From the NCBI GenBank assembly GCA_016783135.1, contig JADHXC010000002.1, positions 23,071 to 87,070 of the forward strand: a stretch of 64,000 bases of DNA, given 5' to 3'. Shown here one piece after another: positions 38,488-47,723 of the stretch. How positions within the stretch are numbered: the stretch's first letter is position 1; each line of letters begins with the position of its first letter. Source of the stretch: Dehalococcoidales bacterium (GTDB lineage Bacteria; Chloroflexota; Dehalococcoidia; Dehalococcoidales; Fen-1064). Position numbers and translations under genes: made by a program. The notes under the pieces were generated by a model. The model did not search any database. It was not told the DNA's origin and saw nothing but the letters and a program-made list of their open reading frames with translations.

Positions 38488-39237
38488 CTAGTCCCGGAGA
38501 CTGCGTCCGGTCAGCTTCAGGAAGACGTCCTCAAGCGTTACCTTGTCCGGCTCCCCGATTTGACTCCTGAGCTCATAGGGGGTGTCCAGGGCGATTATCT
38601 GACCCCCGTCCATGATGGCCACCCGGTCACAGAGGCGGTCGGCCTCCTCCATGTAGTGCGTGGTATAGAGAATCGTCATCCCGCCGTCGCGGAGACCCTC
38701 GATTGTCTCGTAGATATTGTTTCGTGACTGCGGGTCGACACCCACCGTGGGCTCATCCAGAAAGAGCATTTCCGGGTGGCCCATCAGGCCTACCGCCAGG
38801 TTGACCCGCCGCTTCATACCACCGGAGAACTTGTCCACCTTGCCCTTCGCCCTTTCGGAAAGCCCCATCAGCTCCAGACGGGCCATCGCCTGGTCATGGG
38901 CTTCCTTGCCGCTCATCCCGGCCATGCGGCCGAAAAAGACGAGGTTGTCAAGCGCACTGAGGTCCTCGTACAACGCCAACTCCTGGGGGCAGACTCCGAT
39001 TTGACTGCGGACGGCATCGGCTTCGCGCCTCACCGAATGACCGCCGATGGTGACATCGCCGCGGTCAGGCTCAAGCACTGTCGACATCATCCGTATCGCA
39101 GTCGTCTTCCCGGCACCGTTGGGTCCGAGCAGGCCGAAGATTTCACCACGGTAGATGGCGAAGGAGACACCATCGACAGCTTTCTGTTCATTGAAGCTCT
39201 TGTGAAGCTCTTGTGCTACCAGGTACTCTTCAGGCAT
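38488..39237 (-). CDS. ABC transporter ATP-binding protein
   Basis: GLLGPNGAGKTTAIRMM, FSGGMKRRVNLAVGLMGHPEMLFLDEPTVGVDP; start at 39237 (MPEEYLVAQELHKSF). Confidence 0.93.
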   Translation of the reverse strand: MPEEYLVAQELHKSFNEQKAVDGVSFAIYRGEIFGLLGPNGAGKTTAIRMMSTVLEPDRGDVTIGGHSVRREADAVRSQIGVCPQELALYEDLSALDNLVFFGRMAGMSGKEAHDQAMARLELMGLSERAKGKVDKFSGGMKRRVNLAVGLMGHPEMLFLDEPTVGVDPQSRNNIYETIEGLRDGGMTILYTTHYMEEADRLCDRVAIMDGGQIIALDTPYELRSQIGEPDKVTLEDVFLKLTGRSLRD

Positions 39238-39457
39238 GACCTCACCTCCCTGAGGTGTCCGTCGGGACCGGACGTTAACGGCGTTAGCGGGTATTATATA
39301 CGGTAGGTCAAGAGATGGCAACAGGTAGAGAGCCGCGTCTTTGCGATGTGACTGTATGAAGTCGTGATGACTGAGCAGCCCCCATACCTTGACGGCCACT
39401 GGAAGGTAGGATAGCATGGAAAGACATAGTCATTTCTCCAGAGGTGATTCGGCGGGC

Positions 39458-40366
39458 ATGGACAATAATGCCATAATCCACACCAGCGGTCTCACCAAGT
39501 ACTATGGTAAACAAAGAGGCATGGTCGACATCAGCCTTGATGTCCGGCAAGGCGAGGTTTTCGGCTACCTGGGTCCCAATGGCGCCGGTAAAACAACCAC
39601 AATCCGGACCCTGCTTAATCTCATTCAGCCTACCCGCGGTATAGCGACAATATTCGGGATGGACATACAACAGAAGGGGTTGGAGGTTCGACGGCACACC
39701 GGCTATCTGCCCGGAGAACTGAAGCTATACGATAATCTGACCGGGGCTGAGATGCTGCACTATCTAGGCTACCTGCGCGGTGGCGTCGATTGGGCACACG
39801 TGGAAGACCTGGCTACCCGGCTCGATTGCGACCTTCTACCACCAATTCGGTCACTATCACACGGGAACCGGCAGAAGATAGGTCTTATCCAGGCTTTCAT
39901 GAACACACCGGACCTGCTTATCCTCGATGAACCGACTATCGGCCTCGACCCGCTGATGCAGCAAGAGTTTTACCGCCTTATCAGCGAAACCAAAGCCCAG
40001 GGTCGTACAGTATTCCTATCCTCTCACATCATGCCGGAGGTAGAGCGTGTATGCGACCGTGTGGCCATAATCCGTGAAGGACGCCTGGTAACGGTAGAAG
40101 ACATAGACAACCTCAAGGCTCGTTCCATACGGCGCCTGGAAATCCACTTTGCCGGACCGGTCTCCCAGGAACAGTTCACTGAAATATCCGGCGTGAAGGA
40201 TGTCAGTGTGCATGACTCCGTCCTTACCTGTACCGTAGTCGGTGAGCTTGACGCGCTGGTCAAGGCAGCCTCTCAGGCCAGGGTGGTCAATATCATCAGT
40301 CACGAACCCAGCCTGGAAGAAATTTTCCTGGACTACTACAGCGAGGAAGAAAGCATTGCTGAGTAG
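39458..40366 (+). CDS. ABC transporter ATP-binding protein
   Basis: GYLGPNGAGKTTTIRTLL, LSHGNRQKIGLIQAFMNTPDLLILDEPTIGLDP. Confidence 0.92.
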   Translation: MDNNAIIHTSGLTKYYGKQRGMVDISLDVRQGEVFGYLGPNGAGKTTTIRTLLNLIQPTRGIATIFGMDIQQKGLEVRRHTGYLPGELKLYDNLTGAEMLHYLGYLRGGVDWAHVEDLATRLDCDLLPPIRSLSHGNRQKIGLIQAFMNTPDLLILDEPTIGLDPLMQQEFYRLISETKAQGRTVFLSSHIMPEVERVCDRVAIIREGRLVTVEDIDNLKARSIRRLEIHFAGPVSQEQFTEISGVKDVSVHDSVLTCTVVGELDALVKAASQARVVNIISHEPSLEEIFLDYYSEEESIAE

Positions 40367-41156
40367 CATATTCCTGAAGACTCTGCGGGACCGCCGCCGC
40401 TCCCTGTTGTTCTGGGGAATTTGTTTCGTGCTTATCGCCGTATTGGTGGTGTCGTTGTACCCCTTGATAGAGAGTTACAGTGCCATCCAGGATTATATGG
40501 AGTTACTCCCCGAAGAAGTCATGGCTCTTTTTACCGGAGGCATAGACGACGTCACATCTCCGGAAGGTTATCTCCACAGTGAGCTGTTTTTCCTGGTATT
40601 CCCTCTGCTAATCGTGGTATTCGCCATCAGTTTCGGGAGCAGCGCTGTAGCCGGGGAAGAAGAGCAGGGTACGCTTGACCTGCTGCTTTCCAATCCACTA
40701 CCTCGCTGGAGAATGGTACTGGAGAAATTCGCCGCTATGGTCTTCAGTATTGTGCTGCTGGTTCTGGTCTTCTGGGGAGCATTGGCAATCAGCGGTCATG
40801 TTGTTGACATGGGTCTTAATCTCTCCAGGTTGGCGGCAGTCTGTTTCAGTGCCGCCCTGCTCGGAGTTACCTTCGGCACAGTAGCTCTGGCCGTTGGTTG
40901 TGCCCGCGGACGCCGCGGTCTGAGTATGAGCGCAGCCGGAGCACTCGTTGGATACAGTTATCTTCTCAACGCGATGGCACCTTTGATTGACTGGCTCGAA
41001 CCGTTCCAGGTACTCTCTCCTTTCTACTACTATATCGGTGCGGACCCGCTCACCAATGGTCTGAACGGCCCCCATGCGGCGGTACTGATTGGGCTAACCG
41101 CAGTATTTGTAGCTGCGGCAATAGCCACGTTCTGGAAACGGGACCTTGCCGTATAA
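40356..41156 (+). CDS. ABC transporter permease
   Basis: TTG start overlapping the ATPase stop; SSIFLKTLRDRRRSLLFWGICFVLIAVLVV; VAGEEEQGTLDLLLSNPLPRWRMVLEKF. Confidence 0.82.
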   Translation: MLSSIFLKTLRDRRRSLLFWGICFVLIAVLVVSLYPLIESYSAIQDYMELLPEEVMALFTGGIDDVTSPEGYLHSELFFLVFPLLIVVFAISFGSSAVAGEEEQGTLDLLLSNPLPRWRMVLEKFAAMVFSIVLLVLVFWGALAISGHVVDMGLNLSRLAAVCFSAALLGVTFGTVALAVGCARGRRGLSMSAAGALVGYSYLLNAMAPLIDWLEPFQVLSPFYYYIGADPLTNGLNGPHAAVLIGLTAVFVAAAIATFWKRDLAV

Positions 41157-41204
41157 ACACCTTACCCATACTATAGTTTCAACAGGGAAGAGGAGGTAAT
41201 AAAC

Positions 41205-42185
41205 ATGGAAGTACTGGCTTCGGGTACCGCGAATTTCCGTATGCCCGACCCCGATGGGCACCGCGAGTACCTGCGTGAGCACCGCGCCCGGGGACTGGTG
41301 GACAGACGGATGACCGAGCAGGAGGCGGTGAGTAACCTGGTCAACGATGGCGACTACCTCTGCTACGACTGCACCCTTATCCAGCGCGGGCCCAGTTCCC
41401 TTATCCGGGAGATTATCAGGCAGCAGAAGAAGGACCTCTGGATAGGGGGCAGGTTTACCTACCTTATCGTCAACCTGCTCGTTGCCGGAGGCTGCGTCGG
41501 TAAAATAGATGTCGGCTACATCGGCGTAGGCCGTGCCCTGAACCGCGTGCTCGATGAAGGCAATATCGAGGTCAACGAGTGGAGCAACTCCGCGATGACG
41601 ATGCGGCAACTCGCCGGGGCGATGGGGATACCCTTCATCCCCATCCGGTTTTTCGGCGGCGCTGATTCCTTCGAGCACTCGGGGGCCAAGCTGATAAAGG
41701 ACCCCTACACCCATAAAGAGGTTGTCGTTGTCCCGGCACTCAATCCTGACGTCGGGATGGTGCACGTGCACCAGTGCGACATCTACGGCAATGCCCGCGT
41801 TTTCGGTACCAGCGTATCTCCCTACGAGACCGCCGCTTCTTCCAGGAAGGTCATCATCTCCACCGAGGAGATTATCGATACCGAGGAAATCAGGAGGGAC
41901 CCTTCAAAGACTACCATACCCTACTACCTGGTGGACGCGGTTGTCGAGGCACCCTTCGGGGCGCATCCCGGTGAGGTCCCGGGGCTATACGCCAGCGATA
42001 CCGAGGCGATTATGGAGGCGTTCCGTGCCTCGGGCCAGGCAGACCCGGAGGCGATGAAGGCTTACCTGGTGAAAAACGTTTACAGTGTGGCTTCCCACGA
42101 AGAGTACCTGGAGAAGGTGGTGGGAGTCCCACGCTTGCTGGAGCTGAAGCGCCGGGCAACCATCAAGGAGGGCTACTACCGATGA
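41205..42185 (+). CDS. CoA-transferase alpha subunit family protein
   Basis: MTEQEAVSNLVNDGDYLCYDC...; FRMP, NPDVGMVHVHQCDIYGNARVFG. Confidence 0.82.
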   Translation: MEVLASGTANFRMPDPDGHREYLREHRARGLVDRRMTEQEAVSNLVNDGDYLCYDCTLIQRGPSSLIREIIRQQKKDLWIGGRFTYLIVNLLVAGGCVGKIDVGYIGVGRALNRVLDEGNIEVNEWSNSAMTMRQLAGAMGIPFIPIRFFGGADSFEHSGAKLIKDPYTHKEVVVVPALNPDVGMVHVHQCDIYGNARVFGTSVSPYETAASSRKVIISTEEIIDTEEIRRDPSKTTIPYYLVDAVVEAPFGAHPGEVPGLYASDTEAIMEAFRASGQADPEAMKAYLVKNVYSVASHEEYLEKVVGVPRLLELKRRATIKEGYYR

Positions 42186-42994
42186 CGAGTGCAACTTCAT
42201 TCTCTGAGATTGAGGCAATGCTCTGCACCTGCGCCAGCCTTGTTGAGGAAGATAAGGTCTACTGGGTCGGCGGCGGGGGCTATCCCCTGCATTCCGTATT
42301 CCTGGCGCACCGGACCCATGCACCAGCAGTCACGATTATCACCGAGGACGGTGGTATCGGGCCACAACCGGCCTTACCACTTGACCCGATGATGGCGATG
42401 GTAAGCGCAAGGAGTGGCTACAAGGCCCTGGCCTGGACGAATATGAATACTGTGTGTACACACGCCTCCCTGGGTCTGGTGGACTACGCGATACTGCAGA
42501 CGCTGCAGGTAGACCCCTACGGGAATATCAACTCGTCATTCCTCGGTAAGGACTACTTCCACCCCGAACGACGCTACGGCGGCTCCGGCGGTGCCAACGA
42601 GATGGCCTCTCTGTGCTGGCGCACCATCCTGATGACCACCCAGGAGAAGAGGAAGTTCGTCAAGCGGGTCGATTTCATATCCTCGCCGGGCTTCCTGGAC
42701 GGCTCCCCCAACGCCCGCGAGAAGGCAGGTCTGCCCGAAGGCACCGGGCCGTACCGGGTGCTCACGCCCGAAGCGATGTTCGGCTATGACGATGAGACTC
42801 GCTACCTGAAGCTGCTGGCCACGGTCCAGTGGGTCACGGTCGATGAGGTCCTCGAGAAGATGGACTTCGAGCCGCTCATCGCCGACGAGGTCGGCAAGCT
42901 GGAGCTACCCACCGAGGAGCAACTGACGGTGCTGCGCACCCTGATTGACCCAAGGGGACAGACCATCGGCACCGGCAAGTGGATAGAGATATAA
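42182..42994 (+). CDS. CoA-transferase beta subunit family protein
   Basis: VYWVGGGGYPLHSVFLAHRTHAPAVTIITEDGGIG; QVDPYGNINSSFLG. Confidence 0.82.
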   Translation: MTSATSFSEIEAMLCTCASLVEEDKVYWVGGGGYPLHSVFLAHRTHAPAVTIITEDGGIGPQPALPLDPMMAMVSARSGYKALAWTNMNTVCTHASLGLVDYAILQTLQVDPYGNINSSFLGKDYFHPERRYGGSGGANEMASLCWRTILMTTQEKRKFVKRVDFISSPGFLDGSPNAREKAGLPEGTGPYRVLTPEAMFGYDDETRYLKLLATVQWVTVDEVLEKMDFEPLIADEVGKLELPTEEQLTVLRTLIDPRGQTIGTGKWIEI

Positions 42995-43019
42995 CCCCGG
43001 GCGAGCGGAGCGGGGCGGA

Positions 43020-43225
43020 CTATTCCTGCTCCAGTCTTCGGCGGACTTCGGCGTAGCTGGCCAAGGCCTGCATCGCCCGGGCGCACTGCTCGGGGCTATC
43101 GTAGGAAGGTATACCGGCAGCCTTGACGATACTGCTGGCGGCATCGGCGCTGTTATCAGAACCCCATCTCAGTGTAATGACCGGCTTGCCGTACTGCTTC
43201 GGTATGGCAGCCAGGATTTCAGCAC
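43020..43225 (-). pseudogene. C-terminal remnant of an NDP-forming acyl-CoA synthetase
   Basis: Minus strand QGAEILAAIPKQYGKPVITLRWGSDNSADAASSIVKAAGIPSYDSPEQCARAMQALASYAEVRRRLEQE*, with in-frame TAG just upstream. Confidence 0.65.
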
Positions 43226-43229
43226 CCTG

Positions 43230-44168
43230 CTATATCAGCCCGGCCTCCATGTCCTGCTTCATCAGCCGGATAAGTTCGGTATTCAGTCGGTGGTGCAACT
43301 TTTTAGCACTATCACCGGGCCAGTCATAAAAACCTTTCCCGGTCTTCATGCCGTATTCGCCCCGCGCGACATGCTCGGCGATGGGCTTCCACAGGTCTGT
43401 ACCCCGCCCCCTGGCCGCGGTGGCACTGAAGTCCAGCCCGATGAGGTCCATCCGCTTGAAGTAACCGGTGTAGGCCATACGCCGGCCAAAACCGAACGAT
43501 ATCACGTCGTCTATCAGTTCCGGGTAGGATATCCCCTGGTCTATCAGCGAGGCTATCTCCCGCGCAATGGCCCCCTGGATACGGTTACCGACAAGCGCCG
43601 GAATCTCGACATTGATGAGTGCCACCCTCTTACGCAACCCGCGCAGCAGGCTGGCCGTCTTCTCGACCACGCCTGGCTCGGTCTTCTCACCGCCACAGAC
43701 CTCCACCATCGGTACGAAGTGCGGCGGCTGGAAGTAGTGCGTCGCCACAACCCGCTCCGGGTGCTTCGTGGCCGAGGCAATATCACTAACCCGCAGGGCG
43801 GAGGTATTGGTAGCCAGGATGACCGACGGTGGGCAGAGCTCATCGAGCCTGGCAAAGACCTCCTTCTTCAGGTCCAGCACTTCCGAGACCGATTCGTGGA
43901 TGAAATCGGCACCATTCACTGCCTCCTCCATATCTATCGTAGGGTGCAGTCGACCGTAGGCGGCATCCGCCTCCTCACGCGTAATCAGCTCGGTCTCCGC
44001 CATCAGGTCGAGGGCTTCCCTGGCATTCTGCATGGCAGCCCGACTGCTCTCCTCCCTGGTGTTAAACATGCTCACCGGATAGCCGAACCGGGCAAACTCA
44101 ACGGCTACGCCGAAGCCCATCATCCCCGCGCCGATAACGGCAATACGCTCGATTCCTGGTTCATTCAT
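43230..44168 (-). CDS. 3-hydroxyacyl-CoA dehydrogenase family protein
   Basis: IAVIGAGMMGFGVAVEFARFGYPVSMFN, ILATNTSALRVSDIASATKHPERVVATHYFQPPHFVPMVEV; start at 44168. Confidence 0.92.
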   Translation of the reverse strand: MNEPGIERIAVIGAGMMGFGVAVEFARFGYPVSMFNTREESSRAAMQNAREALDLMAETELITREEADAAYGRLHPTIDMEEAVNGADFIHESVSEVLDLKKEVFARLDELCPPSVILATNTSALRVSDIASATKHPERVVATHYFQPPHFVPMVEVCGGEKTEPGVVEKTASLLRGLRKRVALINVEIPALVGNRIQGAIAREIASLIDQGISYPELIDDVISFGFGRRMAYTGYFKRMDLIGLDFSATAARGRGTDLWKPIAEHVARGEYGMKTGKGFYDWPGDSAKKLHHRLNTELIRLMKQDMEAGLI

Positions 44169-44331
44169 GTCATCCTCCTCTGATACTGGCGGGTTCTGCT
44201 TTCTCCCTACTATAGTCAGAGGGGTGACAGGTGTCAACAGGAGCCACCCGGAGAACTCATTGCCGGGAAATGTCTTTGCCATCAAGCTGGAAGGGTGATA
44301 GAATACGGCTCTACACCGAACAGGGAGGTCC

Positions 44332-45093
44332 ATGATGGCAACAAAGATAGTAGACCTGAGCGTACCCATGGAGCCCAATCCGTCACAGCCGGTTGAGGTT
44401 ACCCACCACCCGCACGCAGAAGGTGCGCCGGCCATGATGCGCATCTTCGGCTGCAAAGAAAGTGACCTGCCGCAGGGGCTGGGCTGGGCTACGGATACCC
44501 TGACACTCGGCACTCACTCCGGCACCCACGTGGATGCCCCGTGGCACTACACCCCCACGTCCGAGGGCAGGAAGGCGAGGACAATCGACGAAATGCCCCT
44601 GGAGTGGTTCTACGGCGACGGCGTGGTGCTCGACATGCGTCACAAGCCCAGAGGCAGTGCGGTCACCATTAACGACTTCAAGGCAGCACTGGAGAAGCTC
44701 GACTATACGCTGAAACCGGGGGATATCGTCCTTGTACAGACTGGCACGGATAAATACTGGGGCAAACCGGAGTACATTGATGAAGGTTGCGGCATGACCC
44801 GGGAGTCCACGCTGTGGCTGATTGAGCAGGGCGTACGCGTGATGGGGACCGACGCCTGGGGGTGGGACCGACCCTTCTGGGCAATAAGAGAGGAGTTCCA
44901 GAAAACCGGCGACAGCAGTATTCTCTGGGGTGGTCATTACGCCGGCATTAAGAAGGAATACTGCCATATTGAGAAACTGGCCAACCTGGACAAGCTGCCC
45001 CGGCCCTTCGGATTCAAGGTAGCCTGCTTCCCGATAGACATAATCGGCGGGAGCGCCGGCTGGGCGAGGGTGGTCGCTATTATTGAGGAATAG
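44332..45093 (+). CDS. cyclase family protein
   Basis: LGTHSGTHVDAPWHYTPTSEGRKARTIDEMPLEWFYGDGVVLDM. Confidence 0.9.
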   Translation: MMATKIVDLSVPMEPNPSQPVEVTHHPHAEGAPAMMRIFGCKESDLPQGLGWATDTLTLGTHSGTHVDAPWHYTPTSEGRKARTIDEMPLEWFYGDGVVLDMRHKPRGSAVTINDFKAALEKLDYTLKPGDIVLVQTGTDKYWGKPEYIDEGCGMTRESTLWLIEQGVRVMGTDAWGWDRPFWAIREEFQKTGDSSILWGGHYAGIKKEYCHIEKLANLDKLPRPFGFKVACFPIDIIGGSAGWARVVAIIEE

Positions 45094-45149
45094 CGCTCTC
45101 CGTGATAGCTGCCTGAGCCAGACCTTCGGTACCGTGTGTCTGGTTATGT

Positions 45150-45352
45150 CAAACTAACGAGTACTCCTTCGAGGAACTGGGGCTGGACCTCGTCGCGCTC
45201 ACGGTCTACCCTGACAAAACGCGGGCTATCAGGGCCTACGAGAAGACGGGCCTCGGGAGACACGCATCCTCGAAAAGACGTGGCTGCAACCCGATGGCGA
45301 CTACGTGGACAGACTGCTGATGGAGTTGAGAAAACCGGCGGATACACCTTGA
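45150..45352 (+). pseudogene. frameshifted C-terminal GNAT remnant
   Basis: Frame 1 EYSFEELGLDLVALTVYPDKTRAIRAYEKTGL, then shifted frame RETRILEKTWLQPDGDYVDRLLMELRKPADTP*. Confidence 0.65.
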
Positions 45353-45429
45353 CAGACCGCGAGGCAGAGTCCAGAATAACGACACATTACCTGGTTCAGC
45401 GTCCAAACTCGAAGGAGGAATAGCAGACC

Positions 45430-46149
45430 ATGAGTAATCCTAATGGACCATATCCCGGAAGACAACTATTTCTCGGGCTGGCGGCTGGCGGAGAGCCGGT
45501 CTTTGCCTATCTCGTCACCGGCCGCAACCCGCAGAGCAGAGAACGAAAGGCCGTCCGCGTGGGGGACGGAATAAGAATCGGGCCGCTTGGCCATACTGAA
45601 TACGACCCGCTGCGACACTACACCGCCGTGCGATTCGACGCTCTTTCCGGTATCGCTGTTGTGAGTAATGGGATTCAGACCGAGGCCATATTCGAGACCT
45701 ACAGGCTCCTGTTCAACACGGATTCCGCACCCGCCCGGGGCTATATGAAGAAGATACTGGACGGTGCCGGTGCCGAACCGGACAGCTACCAGACACCCAG
45801 GATTGCCGGGACCATTACATATCGCCGCAGTGCCGCGGAGCCGGTATTCATCACAGGAATAATAACTGGAGGGCCGTCAGCCAGTACATATCGAATTAAA
45901 CCGGAACCCGGAGGCCTGGTAGGGGTCTCAACGTACCGGGGCGGCATGGAGTCTCCCCGGGCCTTTGACCCTGATTCTGAGCTGCCCCGGCTGCAGTTCA
46001 CCGGGAAGACCGCCGAAGACCTGGCGAAATACCTGTTCGAGATATCGACGGCTACCTACCAGGGACAGGACATAAGGGTATGCTCTATCGGCGGGATATG
46101 CGCTCGCGACGGCACCTGGAGTCTTTACATAAAGAACCAGCACGAATAA
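45430..46149 (+). CDS. IMP cyclohydrolase (PurO-like) family protein
   Basis: YPGRQLFLGLAAGGEPVFAYLVTGRNPQSRERKAV, HYTAVRF, VSNGIQTE, ISTATYQGQDIRVCSIGGI. Confidence 0.7.
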   Translation: MSNPNGPYPGRQLFLGLAAGGEPVFAYLVTGRNPQSRERKAVRVGDGIRIGPLGHTEYDPLRHYTAVRFDALSGIAVVSNGIQTEAIFETYRLLFNTDSAPARGYMKKILDGAGAEPDSYQTPRIAGTITYRRSAAEPVFITGIITGGPSASTYRIKPEPGGLVGVSTYRGGMESPRAFDPDSELPRLQFTGKTAEDLAKYLFEISTATYQGQDIRVCSIGGICARDGTWSLYIKNQHE

Positions 46150-46263
46150 GAGCATAGCTCATGAAAGCTATCACACAGTGTGGCATATGTGAGTAGAAGT
46201 GCCCGTACAACCTGCCAGTCCGTGAGATGATAGAGAAGAATATCCAGTTCTATCAAGGCCTAA

Positions 46264-46468
46264 CAGGGTGCTGAAAAAGGGGAGTCCAGAGGGCAGACCC
46301 CTTCTGAGGGGCACCCCCCTTCTGAGGGGGCTCCCTCTGGCAGGGGTCTGGGGGTGTCCCCCAGATATAATATTTTCTCCTTCCGCAGAAGCTCATTCCT
46401 GGCCAGGAAGGGTAAGGCGGCCCATCTGGGCCGCACGGGGATAGTCGAAAGGGTTTTTCATCACCCTG
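46264..46468. repeat. MITE-like element, copy 3 (both ends)
   Basis: CAGGGTGCTGAAAAA (46264-46278) and TTTTTCATCACCCTG (46454-46468) terminal inverted repeats, flanked by TA-containing sequence. Confidence 0.65.
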
Positions 46469-46493
46469 CTAATCAATACCAGGTAGCAATAAC

Positions 46494-47351
46494 ATGAAAA
46501 TAGAGCGCTTCCCGAATAACCCGATTATCAGGCCCAACATGAAGGCCCGTATCGGGAGCAATATCAACGGGCCGTCGCTCATCCGCGCCCCGGAATGGTT
46601 GCCCAACCGGCTGGGCAGGTACTATCTCTATTTCGCTCACCACCAGGGCAAGTTTATCCGCCTGGCCTATGCCGACCGACTGGAAGGACCCTGGGAGATA
46701 TACGAGCCGGGAACCTTGCACGTGAAAGACTCTTTCTGCATCAACCACGTAGCCTCACCCGACGTGCACGCGGATGATGAAGCACGCCGGATAAGGATGT
46801 ACTACCACGGGCAGACGGAGTCAGGCAGACAGGAAACACACGTGGCGCTATCTGATGACGGAATTGACTTCCGAACCTTTCCTGAGAGGCTGGGCCTTCC
46901 ATACTTCAGGGTCTTCCGTTGGGATGGCTACCACTACGCCCTGGGTATGCCGGGAAGGCTCTACCGCTCAAAGGACGGCCTGACCGACTTTGAAGGTGGG
47001 CCGGTCCTCTTCAGCCCCAACATGCGCCACAGTGCCCTCAAGCTGGACGGGGTCACCCTCAAGGTATTCTACTCGGACGTGGGCGACGCCCCGGAGCGAA
47101 TCCTGTTGTCCACCATTGATTTGACGCCGGACTGGACAAACTGGCAGGAGTCAGAACCGGCTACCGTTCTTAAACCGGAGCTTGAGTACGAAGGGTCGGA
47201 CTTACCGATTGAACCCTCGGTGCGGGGCTGGGCACCGGAGAGGGTAAGGCAGTTGCACGACCCGGCCATCTTTCGGGATAACGACGAGACCTATCTGCTG
47301 TACTCGGTGGCCGGCGAGTACGGGCTTGCCATTGCCCGGTTGATAGAATAA
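46494..47351 (+). CDS. glycoside-hydrolase-like (five-bladed propeller, GH43-type) protein
   Basis: RFPNNPIIRPNM, GRYYLYFAHHQGKFIRLAYADRLEGPWEIYEPG, LHDPAIFRDNDETYLLYSVAGEYGLAIARL. Confidence 0.6.
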   Translation: MKIERFPNNPIIRPNMKARIGSNINGPSLIRAPEWLPNRLGRYYLYFAHHQGKFIRLAYADRLEGPWEIYEPGTLHVKDSFCINHVASPDVHADDEARRIRMYYHGQTESGRQETHVALSDDGIDFRTFPERLGLPYFRVFRWDGYHYALGMPGRLYRSKDGLTDFEGGPVLFSPNMRHSALKLDGVTLKVFYSDVGDAPERILLSTIDLTPDWTNWQESEPATVLKPELEYEGSDLPIEPSVRGWAPERVRQLHDPAIFRDNDETYLLYSVAGEYGLAIARLIE

Positions 47352-47422
47352 TCCAGCCGCGTCAAACATCGGCCGGTCGCCAGGCGGATTCGGTTGGTTG
47401 ATACTGTTCGGGGTCATTATTG

Positions 47423-47451
47423 TTGACATCCGGCGCAGAGAGGAGTAAAAT
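47423..47451 (+). promoter_or_regulatory. sigma70-type promoter upstream of the trk cluster
   Basis: TTGACA-17 nt-TAAAAT. Confidence 0.65.
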
Positions 47452-47564
47452 CCCCGTCTGGTGAAGTACGAGGCTGCCACAGGCACCGGAAGCAACTTGA
47501 CCAGGCCCTCAATTAGTGCCATTATCATAGGAATGCATTGCCGGTCACAGGGAGACGTAGCGGG

Positions 47565-47708
47565 GTGACGAATAAAGATACTCTTGAGCCAGTACCGACA
47601 ACTCGGCAGGGTGACCGGATATTGCGGAGACGAAGAAGACCCCGAAAGATGCTACGCTCTGTTTTTCTGAACGTTCTCAAGCTAATCAGGAGCAGGAGCG
47701 GCGGGTAG
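47565..47708 (+). CDS. candidate small basic ORF (47 aa) 5' of trkA
   Basis: GTG start; VTNKDTLEPVPTTRQGDRILRRRRRPRKMLRSVFLNVLKLIRSRSGG*. Confidence 0.25.
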   Translation: MTNKDTLEPVPTTRQGDRILRRRRRPRKMLRSVFLNVLKLIRSRSGG

Positions 47709-47723
47709 CCGGGAATGAACTAG

